From JALZEG01 sp046263255 (GTDB taxonomy: Bacteria; Actinomycetota; CADDZG01; WHSQ01), in contig JBHELD010000030.1 in the NCBI GenBank assembly GCA_046263255.1, forward strand, positions 16,578 to 80,577: a DNA stretch of 64,000 bases, read 5' to 3'. The notes beneath the pieces are model-generated. The model was not told the origin of the DNA and did not search any database. It worked only from the letters and a program-made list of their open reading frames with translations. Every line of letters begins with the position of its first letter. Position 1 is the stretch's first letter. A program made the translations under genes and the position numbers. Below are positions 15,869 to 22,902 of the stretch, one piece after another.

Positions 15869-17284
15869 ATGCAGTCACGACGCGACTTCTTGAAGATGGC
15901 GGCGGCGGGGGGAGCCGCGCTCGCCCTGCCGCGGTCGCTGACCGGTGTCGCCCGCGCGGCCTCCGCGGTCGAGCCGTTCTCGGTCCCGCTGCGGATCCCC
16001 CCGGTGCTCGAGCCCGTCCGCCGGGCGGGGAACCGCGACTACTTCGAGACCACGATGCGTCGGGCGCGCGTGCGGATCCTGCCGGGGAAGCGGACGCCCG
16101 CGTGGACCTTCGACGGCAGCTTCCCGGGGCCTACCATCAAGGTCACGCGCGGGCGCGAGGCCGTCGTCCGCCGGTACAACCGCCTCGACGTGCCGGTGAC
16201 GATCCACCTCCACGGCGGCCGCGTCCGGCCCTCTAGCGACGGGCAGCCGCTCGACCTCATCCGGCCCGGCGGCCACAAGGAGTACGTGTACCCGAACGAG
16301 CAGCCGGGCGCGACGCTCTGGTACCACGACCACACGCACCACCGCACGTCGCGCAACAACTACATGGGCCTCAACGGGCTCTACGTGATCGAGGACCCGG
16401 ACGACGAGCAGTTCAACCTGCCGAGCGGCGCCTACGACGTCCCGCTGATCCTGCAGGACCGGCGGTTCCGCCGGGACGGGTCTTTCCGGTTCAGGGACGA
16501 CCACGACGACGTGCTAGGGCGGACGTTCCTCGTCAACGGGCGGCCGGCGCCCTATCTGCGGGTGGCGAACCGCAAGTACCGGTTCCGGATCCTCAACGCG
16601 TCGAACTCCCGCGGGTACAACCTCGCCCTCGACACCGGGGAGCCGCTCGTGCAGATCGCGTCGGACGGGGGATTGCTCACCGCGCCCGCGCCGGCGGCGA
16701 CGATCCCGCTGTGGACGGCGGAGCGCGCGGAGGTCGTCGTCGACTTCTCCCGCCATCCGGTCGGGACGCGTGTGATCCTCGGCGACCGGCAGGATCCGAT
16801 GGACCCCGCGTCGCTCGTGCCCCTGGTCGCGTTCGACGTCGACCGCGAGGAGGAGGACGCCAGCGAGCTGCCGACGATGTTCCGGCCGATCGAGCGCATG
16901 CTGACCGGCGACGTCGAGCGGGAGTTCACCCTCGCGCGCAACTTCGAGACGCAGCAGTGGGAGATCAACGGGAAGACGTTCGACCCCGACCGGATCGACG
17001 TCCGGCCCCGGCTCGGCGACACCGAGATCTGGACGTTCGTCAACGAGTCGTCGGCGACGCACCCCATGCACCTGCACCTCGTCCGGTTCCAGGTGCTCGA
17101 TCGCGACGGGCTTCCGCCGTCACCGGGCGAGATGGGCTGGAAGGACACGGTTCTGGTCGCGGGGGCCGAGCGCGTCCGCGTGGCTACGACCTTCGAGGGT
17201 TACACCGGCCGCTACATGTTCCATTGCCACAACCTCGCGCACGAGGACCACTCGATGATGGGGCAGATGAAGGTAGTGAGCTAG
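15869..17284 (+). CDS. Tat-exported multicopper oxidase
   Basis: A 471-residue three-domain laccase/CotA-like oxidase. The N-terminus SRRDFLKMAAAGG is a twin-arginine signal, so it is exported folded. All four copper motifs are present: TIHLHGG, WYHDHTHH, HPMHLHLVRF and the C-terminal HCHNLAHEDHSMM, which ends in the type-1 axial Met. Likely roles are copper tolerance, metal or phenol oxidation; the substrate is unknown. Ribosome site GGAGGAG precedes ATG 15869. Paired with the upstream cupredoxin. Confidence 0.92.
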   Translation: MQSRRDFLKMAAAGGAALALPRSLTGVARAASAVEPFSVPLRIPPVLEPVRRAGNRDYFETTMRRARVRILPGKRTPAWTFDGSFPGPTIKVTRGREAVVRRYNRLDVPVTIHLHGGRVRPSSDGQPLDLIRPGGHKEYVYPNEQPGATLWYHDHTHHRTSRNNYMGLNGLYVIEDPDDEQFNLPSGAYDVPLILQDRRFRRDGSFRFRDDHDDVLGRTFLVNGRPAPYLRVANRKYRFRILNASNSRGYNLALDTGEPLVQIASDGGLLTAPAPAATIPLWTAERAEVVVDFSRHPVGTRVILGDRQDPMDPASLVPLVAFDVDREEEDASELPTMFRPIERMLTGDVEREFTLARNFETQQWEINGKTFDPDRIDVRPRLGDTEIWTFVNESSATHPMHLHLVRFQVLDRDGLPPSPGEMGWKDTVLVAGAERVRVATTFEGYTGRYMFHCHNLAHEDHSMMGQMKVVS

Positions 17285-17324
17285 CTCAGCTCCCGCTCCC
17301 GCGCGCGGCGGCGCGCCCGGGACG

Positions 17325-17432
17325 TCAGAGGCAGTGCTTCCACTGGAGGAGCTGGGCGCAGGCGCCTGCCGGGGTGGCTCCGAAAGCCAGGGCGGCACAA
17401 ACGACTGCGACGAGCGATGCGATCCGGATCAC
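17325..17432 (-). CDS. 35-residue exported small peptide, candidate signalling peptide
   Basis: A tiny gene with a strong ribosome site (AGGAGG, 7 bases before GTG 17432). It encodes a textbook signal peptide: short basic start MIRIA, a hydrophobic core of about 14 residues, and a cleavage-like site TPAGA. The predicted mature part is only CAQLLQWKHCL, with cysteines at positions 1 and 10. AGAC just before it could also be read as a weak lipobox. It is divergent from a helix-turn-helix/TPR regulator, with a 130-bp AT-rich spacer carrying inverted repeats. Small exported peptide next to an HTH-TPR regulator is the layout of RRNPP quorum-sensing pairs. Expression and secretion are not proven; I recognise no family. 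Confidence 0.65.
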   Translation of the reverse strand: MIRIASLVAVVCAALAFGATPAGACAQLLQWKHCL

Positions 17433-17482
17433 GTCGGGCCTCCTACCTCGGCGACTCTCGGGCTGCTCCTGACTCCCTGCTT

Positions 17483-17520
17483 CTGACTACGGCAGTTACT
17501 ATAAGTCAGCCCCATAGTAA
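17483..17520. promoter_or_regulatory. interleaved inverted repeats, candidate operator/promoter
   Basis: In a GC-rich genome this AT-rich stretch contains CTGACT (17483-17488) with AGTCAG (17504-17509), interleaved with a perfect TTACTAT (17496-17502) N11 ATAGTAA (17514-17520). A TATAGT -10-like box for the minus-strand peptide gene overlaps the left arm (17497-17502). It lies between the divergent peptide and regulator genes, so regulator binding here would control both. Confidence 0.6.
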
Positions 17521-17562
17521 TACCACGCGCGCCTCCCGTCTGCCCCGCGTACGCTTGCCGCC

Positions 17563-18864
17563 ATGACAGCGACGAAGGACGCCGGGCTGGGTGGGCGCAT
17601 CCGCGCTCTGCGGACGAAGAAGGGGCTGTCGCAGCGCGACGTCGCGGCGCCGCTCCTGACCTCGTCCTACGTCTCGCTGATCGAGGCCGGGAAGCGGATC
17701 CCGTCGGACGAGACGCTCGAGCACATCGCGGAGCGGCTCGGCGTAGACCCGGTCGAGCTTCGTACCGGCCAGTCCCCGGGGGCCGAGGTCGAGCTCGACC
17801 TGCGGTTACAGGACGCGACGCGGACCCTTCACGCGGGGGACCGGGACGGCGCGCGCTCTCTCGTGCGCTCCGTCCGAAGCGACGCACGCAAGGGCAAGTG
17901 GCGCCGCGTCGAAGCCAAGGCGCTGTGCGTGCTCGCGGCCGTGGAGGAGCACGAAGGACGTCCCGAGGCGGCGCTCGAGCACTACCGGGCGGCGGAGGCG
18001 CTCTGGAGCGGCGAGGCCGGGCACCTCCGCTACGAGGCGGTGGCGGGCGTCGCGCGCTGCACGCTCGCTCTGGGCGACTCGCGGCTCGCGATCCACATCC
18101 TCAACGAGTACCTCGACTCCCTCGAGCGCAGCGGTCATCCCGATCCGGTGGCTCAGATGCGCGCGCACGCGGGGCTGGTGGCGTGCTACTTCCAGGTCGG
18201 GCTGCGCAACAAGGCCGCGCACGAGGCGGAGCTGGCCCTCCGGTTCGCGCCGCTGACGGACGATCCGGCGGAGCTCGCGTGCCTCCACATGAACGTCGCG
18301 AGCTCGCTGCTCGAGCAGGGTCGCCACGCCGACGCCGCGGATTCCGCCCGGAAGGCCGAGGAGCACTTCTCGATGCTCGACTGGAAGCTCGGGGCGGCCT
18401 GGGCGCAGATGAATAGAGGGATCGTCCTCCTGGAGAAGCGGGACCTCGACGGGGCGCGGGCCGCGTTCGAGACGGCCCTCGCGCGGCTCGAGCCGGTCCC
18501 CAGCGCCGGTGTGGACCGCGCGAACGTGTTGAACGAGCTCGCGCAGGTCGAGCGGCTGAGCGGACGCGCCGCGCGCGCGCAGGCTCGGCTGGAGGAGGCG
18601 CGCTCCCTCATGGGCCCGGTGGGGCCGGCGATCGTGCGCGCCACCAACCATCGCGAGATGGGCCGGGTGCTCGCGAAGAAGGATCCAGCAGCCGCCGAGC
18701 GGGAGCTGCGGGCCGCGATGCAGCTGTTCCGCGACGCCGACGCTCTACGCGAGGCCGCGTCCACTGCGCGCGAGCTTGCGAAGCTGCTGCGCGACCGCAG
18801 GAAGCAGAAGGAGGCGCTCGCCGTCCTCGAGGAGGGGCTCGAAGCGGTCCTGCAGGCGGACTGA
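17563..18864 (+). CDS. XRE-family HTH/TPR transcriptional regulator (RRNPP-like)
   Basis: A 433-residue cytoplasmic regulator. An N-terminal XRE helix-turn-helix (about 10-65: LRTKKGLSQRDVA, SYVSLIEAGKRIPS, LEHIAERLGV) is followed by roughly 350 residues of tetratricopeptide-type helices (ALEHYRAAEALW, GVARCTLALGDSRLAIHI, AWAQMNRGIVLLEKRDLDGA and others). This is the domain order of PlcR/Rgg/PrgX-type receptors, in which the TPR groove binds a re-imported peptide. No ribosome site is visible before ATG 17563, while TACGCT at 17550-17555 would fit a -10 for a leaderless transcript. A hairpin follows the gene, then a secreted hydrolase gene. Confidence 0.85.
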   Translation: MTATKDAGLGGRIRALRTKKGLSQRDVAAPLLTSSYVSLIEAGKRIPSDETLEHIAERLGVDPVELRTGQSPGAEVELDLRLQDATRTLHAGDRDGARSLVRSVRSDARKGKWRRVEAKALCVLAAVEEHEGRPEAALEHYRAAEALWSGEAGHLRYEAVAGVARCTLALGDSRLAIHILNEYLDSLERSGHPDPVAQMRAHAGLVACYFQVGLRNKAAHEAELALRFAPLTDDPAELACLHMNVASSLLEQGRHADAADSARKAEEHFSMLDWKLGAAWAQMNRGIVLLEKRDLDGARAAFETALARLEPVPSAGVDRANVLNELAQVERLSGRAARAQARLEEARSLMGPVGPAIVRATNHREMGRVLAKKDPAAAERELRAAMQLFRDADALREAASTARELAKLLRDRRKQKEALAVLEEGLEAVLQAD

Positions 18865-18949
18865 CGCCGCGGCCGCGCGCCGGTCCGTGCGGCTCCGCCC
18901 CCGCGCGCCGAGGCGGCAGCAAGCCAAGCCGCCGGGAGGAGGTTACGGT

Positions 18950-18973
18950 CTCTCCGTAGAACCTGACGGAGAG
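18950..18973. terminator. hairpin after the HTH/TPR regulator
   Basis: CTCTCCGT (18950-18957) and ACGGAGAG (18966-18973) form a perfect 8-bp stem with an 8-base loop, flanked by GGTT/AACC. There is no T-run, which is usual for actinobacterial terminators. It lies only 31 bases before the next ATG, so it could also act in the 5' leader of the hydrolase gene. Confidence 0.5.
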
Positions 18974-19004
18974 TCGTCAACCTTCTACTTGAGGAGCTGA
19001 GCGG

Positions 19005-21863
19005 ATGCGTCGCGCGCCCCTCCCGTACGCCGTCGTCGCCGGGGCGCTCGTCCTCGCGCTCGGCGCATCTCTGCCCGTCCCCGCGGCCGCCGGCACCGCC
19101 GTCGACTCGTCCGTCCGCTCGGCGACCGACGCATGGGCGGGCGAGGCGAAGACCCCCGCCGCGCCCCGGGCCGAGCATCCGGAGGATCGCTACGCCATGG
19201 CCGGAGGCTGCTACGCGATCAAGGCGAGCGGCGGCGGATACGTGGAACGGTCGGGCGACGGATTCGCCGCCACGGCTGCGTCGGCAGCCGGCGCCGAGCC
19301 GTTCCACTTCCAGGCGACCGATCTCGGGAGCTACCTGCTCTTCGGGTCGGCCGGCTATTTCGTCGCGGCCAGCGAGGGGGCTCTCGGCGAGGCCGCCTAC
19401 GCGGTCACGGATTCCACCCCCGGCGCCACCGCCGGCGGGCTCGTCCTCGAGCAGACGGATGCCGCGGCGGACGCGGTCGCGCGCAGCGACGCGAACCGCG
19501 CGGCCGGCCGCGGGGCCGCCGTGGTCGCGGCGGCGCGCCCCGGCGAGCTCGCGGACTGGACGATCGCCGGCGATCCCGGCGCGTTTCGGATCACCCTTCC
19601 CGCGACCGAAGGGGCGCTGACGACCGGCGACGCCGGGGAGCTCGTCCTCGGCGACACGCCCGCGGCGTTCGCGTTCGAGCGCCGGCCCGGATGCGCGCAG
19701 TTCCCCGAGATCGAGGTCGACGTCGAGGGCCCCGTGCTGGGCGGGCAGACTCCCTACCAGGAGGTGCGCGGGCACCTCGAGGCCCACCTCCACATGATGG
19801 CGTTCGAGTTCATCGGCGGCCGCTCCCGCTGCGGCCGGCCGTGGCATCGCTTCGGCGTCGAGCACGCGCTGGTCGACTGCCCCGACCACGAGCCCGGCGG
19901 GCACGGCGCGGTGCTCGAGGCGGCGCTCAGCGGCGGGAACCCGGTCGAGGGTCACGACACCGACGGGTGGCCGACGTTCGAGGGATGGCCCAAGCCGCAC
20001 TCGCTCACGCACGAGCAGGTCTATTACCGCTGGCTCGAGCGGGCATGGCGCGGCGGACTGCGGCTCCTCGTGAACCTGCTCGTGGACAACGGCGCGCTGT
20101 GCGAGCTCTACCCCTACAGGCGCAACAGCTGCGACGAGATGGAGAGCGTGAAGCTGCAGGCGCGCCGGATCCGCGAGCTCGAGCGGTACGTCGACGCCCA
20201 GAGCGGAGGGCCAGGCGAAGGTTGGTTCCGCATCGTCGACGACCCCTTCGAGGCGCGCGCGGTGATCAACGACGGAAGGCTTGCGGTGGTGCTGGGGATG
20301 GAGGTCTCGGTGCCGCTCGGCTGCGGGATCGTCCGCGACGTCCCCACCTGTCCCGCCGGCGAGATCGACGACCGGCTGGGGGAGGTGTACGACCTCGGCG
20401 TCCGGCAGATGGAGCTCGTGAACAAGTTCGACAACGCGTTCACCGGCGTGACGGGCGACTCCGGGATCCAGGGGCCGATCGTCAACGTGGGGAACTTCTA
20501 CGAGACGGGGTCGTTCTGGCGGATGGGCACGTGCTCCGACGACGACGGCCACTCGCACGACCACGGGGAGGCGCACGACCACACCCAGCCGAACTTCCAC
20601 GACGAGTCGGGGGCACCCGACGAGCTGTCGGGCCGCGACTCGATATTCGCCGCGGTCCTGGCGCTGTTCGGACAGACGGGCGCCGCGCCCCTGTATCCCG
20701 GAGGCCCCCACTGCAACTCGCTCGGGCTCAGCGACATGGGCGAGACCGCCATCCGCGAGATGGTCGAGCGCGGGATGATCTTCGACCCCGACCACATGAG
20801 CTCGCTCGCGCGCACCCAGGCGTTGGAGCTCGTCGAGCAGATCGGGCGGGAGCTGCGCGCGGCGGGGTCGACGGTGACGCCGGGCGTCGTGTCGAGCCAC
20901 TCGTGGGCGGACGACACGGTCTACGAGAAGATCTACGAGCTCGGCGGCGTCGTCACGCCGCACGCCGGAGGCTCGGCGAGCTTCGTCGAGAAGTGGGAGA
21001 GATACCGCGGCTGGGCCGACGACCGGTTCCTGTTCGGGATCGGCTACGGGTCGGACGCGAACGGTTTCAGCAACCAGGGGCAGCCGCGCCGGAACAACGC
21101 CGCCACCCCGGTCGAGTATCCCTTCGAGGGCTTCGGCGGCACGACGGTCCACAAGCAGGTGAGCGGGACGCGCGCCCCCTACGACGTCAACAGGGACGGC
21201 GTCGCGCACTACGGGCTCTATCCGGACTGGATCGAGGACCTGAGGGTGCAGGCCGGTCGGGCGATCGTGGACGACATGCTCCTCGGCCCCGAGGCGTACC
21301 TGCAGATGTGGGAGCGTGCCGTCGGCGTGCGCGGGAGCGCGTGCCGCAGCGACGTCTCAGACCTCACGCCCGCGGACTTCGCCCGGCTGCGCGCCGGCAT
21401 GACCGCGGAGGAGGTCCTGCGCACGCTCGGCCAGCCGCGGTCACGGCTCGGGACGACGTTCGAGTACTGCATGGCGGGCGATGCGACCGGCAGCGTGCGC
21501 TTCTCCCCCGGGGGGGAGGTCGTGGGGTGGGACGACGGCACGATCGTGGCGCCCCGGGAGACGACGTTGACGCTGGACGACGCCGTCGCGTCCCGAAGTG
21601 AGGCCGCAATCGCGCGAGCGGTGTTGACCACGGACGCCGGACCGCTCCCGGGGAAGACGATCTCCTTCTACGTCTCCGACAAGGTGAACGGCAGGAAGAC
21701 GCTGACGTTGTTCGCGACCGCGACGACGGACGCCGGCGGCGCGGCGACGGCCGAGGTTCCGCCGCGGTACGTCTCCCCGTTCCCCCGCGGCCTGCAGGCG
21801 GTGTTCGAGGGAGACGAGGAGCTCCTGGGCGCGACGGCGGCGGCCTCGGTCTACCGGGTGTAG
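19005..21863 (+). CDS. large secreted metal-dependent hydrolase (amidohydrolase/M19-like)
   Basis: A 952-residue exported protein with a clear signal peptide ending VPAAAG. Residues about 60-225 look like a non-catalytic beta-rich region. The central part resembles the amidohydrolase/renal-dipeptidase superfamily: HLEAHLHMM (HxH at 261-263), later FDPDHMSS, VVSSHSWADD and GIGYGSDANGF, which together could hold a binuclear metal site. A His/Asp-rich insert lies near residue 511. Near the C-terminus, LRAGMTAEEVLRTLGQPRS is like SmpA/BamE modules, followed by an Ig-like domain. Substrate unknown. Start ATG 19005 follows GAGGAG. It could be a target of the upstream regulator, but only position suggests so. 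Confidence 0.75.
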   Translation: MRRAPLPYAVVAGALVLALGASLPVPAAAGTAVDSSVRSATDAWAGEAKTPAAPRAEHPEDRYAMAGGCYAIKASGGGYVERSGDGFAATAASAAGAEPFHFQATDLGSYLLFGSAGYFVAASEGALGEAAYAVTDSTPGATAGGLVLEQTDAAADAVARSDANRAAGRGAAVVAAARPGELADWTIAGDPGAFRITLPATEGALTTGDAGELVLGDTPAAFAFERRPGCAQFPEIEVDVEGPVLGGQTPYQEVRGHLEAHLHMMAFEFIGGRSRCGRPWHRFGVEHALVDCPDHEPGGHGAVLEAALSGGNPVEGHDTDGWPTFEGWPKPHSLTHEQVYYRWLERAWRGGLRLLVNLLVDNGALCELYPYRRNSCDEMESVKLQARRIRELERYVDAQSGGPGEGWFRIVDDPFEARAVINDGRLAVVLGMEVSVPLGCGIVRDVPTCPAGEIDDRLGEVYDLGVRQMELVNKFDNAFTGVTGDSGIQGPIVNVGNFYETGSFWRMGTCSDDDGHSHDHGEAHDHTQPNFHDESGAPDELSGRDSIFAAVLALFGQTGAAPLYPGGPHCNSLGLSDMGETAIREMVERGMIFDPDHMSSLARTQALELVEQIGRELRAAGSTVTPGVVSSHSWADDTVYEKIYELGGVVTPHAGGSASFVEKWERYRGWADDRFLFGIGYGSDANGFSNQGQPRRNNAATPVEYPFEGFGGTTVHKQVSGTRAPYDVNRDGVAHYGLYPDWIEDLRVQAGRAIVDDMLLGPEAYLQMWERAVGVRGSACRSDVSDLTPADFARLRAGMTAEEVLRTLGQPRSRLGTTFEYCMAGDATGSVRFSPGGEVVGWDDGTIVAPRETTLTLDDAVASRSEAAIARAVLTTDAGPLPGKTISFYVSDKVNGRKTLTLFATATTDAGGAATAEVPPRYVSPFPRGLQAVFEGDEELLGATAAASVYRV

Positions 21864-21876
21864 CGCCGGGCGGGTT

Positions 21877-22584
21877 CTAGCGGTGCTCCGGGTTGGGCTG
21901 GTCCCACCGGCATCCCGCGTCCCATTCAGAGCGCTGGTTGCCGTGCGCGGGGAACCCGCGGCGGTCCACGAGCATGCGTGCGGTGTGCATCAGGTTCCAG
22001 GTCATAAACGTGGTGTTCCGGTTCGTGAAGTCGTTGTCGAGCCCGGCTCCGTCGTCCCCGTACGACGGTCCCGGGCCCGCTTCGCCGATCCAGCCCGCAT
22101 CGGCCTGCGGAGGGATGACGTAGCCGAGGTGCTGCAGCGCGTAGAGGACGCTCATCGAGCAGTGCTTGATCCCGTCCTCGTTGCCGGTGACGAGGCACCC
22201 GCCGACGCGGCCGTAGTACGCGTACTGTCCGTGCTCGTTCAGCAGGCTCGAGTTCCCGTAGAGGCGCTCGATCACGTGCGTGCAGACCGACGACTTCTCC
22301 CCGAGCCAGATCGGCGTCCCGAGCACCAGGATGTTCGCCGCGAGCACCTTCTCGAACACCTCCGGCCAGACGTCGGTCTCCCACCCGTGCTCGGTCATGT
22401 CCGGCCACACGCCGGTCGCTAGGTCGAGGTCGACCGCCCGCAGCACCTCCACCTCGACGCCGTGGTTGCGCATGATCGCGATCGACTTGTCCATGAGCAG
22501 TTGCGTGTGCGACGGCTCGGGAGACCGCTTGAGCGTGCAGTTGACGTAGAGCGCGCGGAGATCGCCGAAGTGCAGAGGGTCCAT
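21877..22584 (-). CDS. flavodoxin-family NAD(P)H-dependent FMN oxidoreductase
   Basis: A 235-residue flavodoxin-fold protein. It has the N-terminal phosphate-binding segment VNCTLKRSPEPSHTQ, a central ILVLGTPIWLGEKSS for FMN contacts and VTGNEDGIKHC. The ATG at 22584 is preceded by AGGAGGAGG. Probably cytosolic and probably reduces quinones or other small acceptors; the true substrate is unknown. It ends 13 bp from the stop of the convergent hydrolase gene. Confidence 0.82.
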   Translation of the reverse strand: MDPLHFGDLRALYVNCTLKRSPEPSHTQLLMDKSIAIMRNHGVEVEVLRAVDLDLATGVWPDMTEHGWETDVWPEVFEKVLAANILVLGTPIWLGEKSSVCTHVIERLYGNSSLLNEHGQYAYYGRVGGCLVTGNEDGIKHCSMSVLYALQHLGYVIPPQADAGWIGEAGPGPSYGDDGAGLDNDFTNRNTTFMTWNLMHTARMLVDRRGFPAHGNQRSEWDAGCRWDQPNPEHR

Positions 22585-22902
22585 CGCCTCCTCCTCTCGT
22601 TGGCGGAACCGTATTACGGAGGCCGCGGGCCGGCGAGGGGCTCGCCCGGGGCTGGGGCCCGACACACCTACGCGGCGGAGGCCGTCGAGTAGATGGGGGT
22701 GATGGTGCGCTCCCGCGCCATCGGGCCCCATCAACAATGCCGGGGCTCCGCGGGCAGGAGGTACGCGAAGAGCGGGCCCTCGCACCCTCCTCTGCGTCGA
22801 TTACGTAGAAAAGCCTGGTCCCGCACCGGCCGATCACCCCCTTGTCGGGAGCCGCGGGCTAGTCATCGGACGCGGCTCGGATCGGGACTGGGAGGTCTTT
22901 CG
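22585..22902. other. 318-bp intergenic region with palindrome and leader hairpin
   Basis: Separates two divergent genes. It holds repeat copy B at 22692-22732 and an 8-bp hairpin GAGCCGCG (22849-22856)/CGCGGCTC (22871-22878) in the presumed leader of the giant surface-protein gene. I tested it by eye against known riboswitch consensuses and found no match. No convincing small gene. Confidence 0.6.
22692..22732. repeat. nested palindromic intergenic repeat, copy B
   Basis: Outer arms GATGGGG (22692-22698)/CCCCATC (22726-22732); inner arms GATGG/CCATC, then GCG/CGC around a CTCC loop. The left 17 bases GATGGGGGTGATGGTGC are identical to the reverse complement of copy C. Differences from copy A keep the pairing. 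Confidence 0.75.

Noticed and set aside
18186..21209. Very long open frame antisense to the regulator and hydrolase genes
   Set aside because: Composition is Arg/Val/Gly-rich without motifs; such antisense frames arise from high third-position GC. The sense-strand genes have signal peptides, motifs and ribosome sites.
22733..22902. Riboswitch (c-di-AMP, c-di-GMP or cobalamin type) before the giant surface protein
   Set aside because: I could not align the segment to any core consensus by eye; only a simple hairpin is present.
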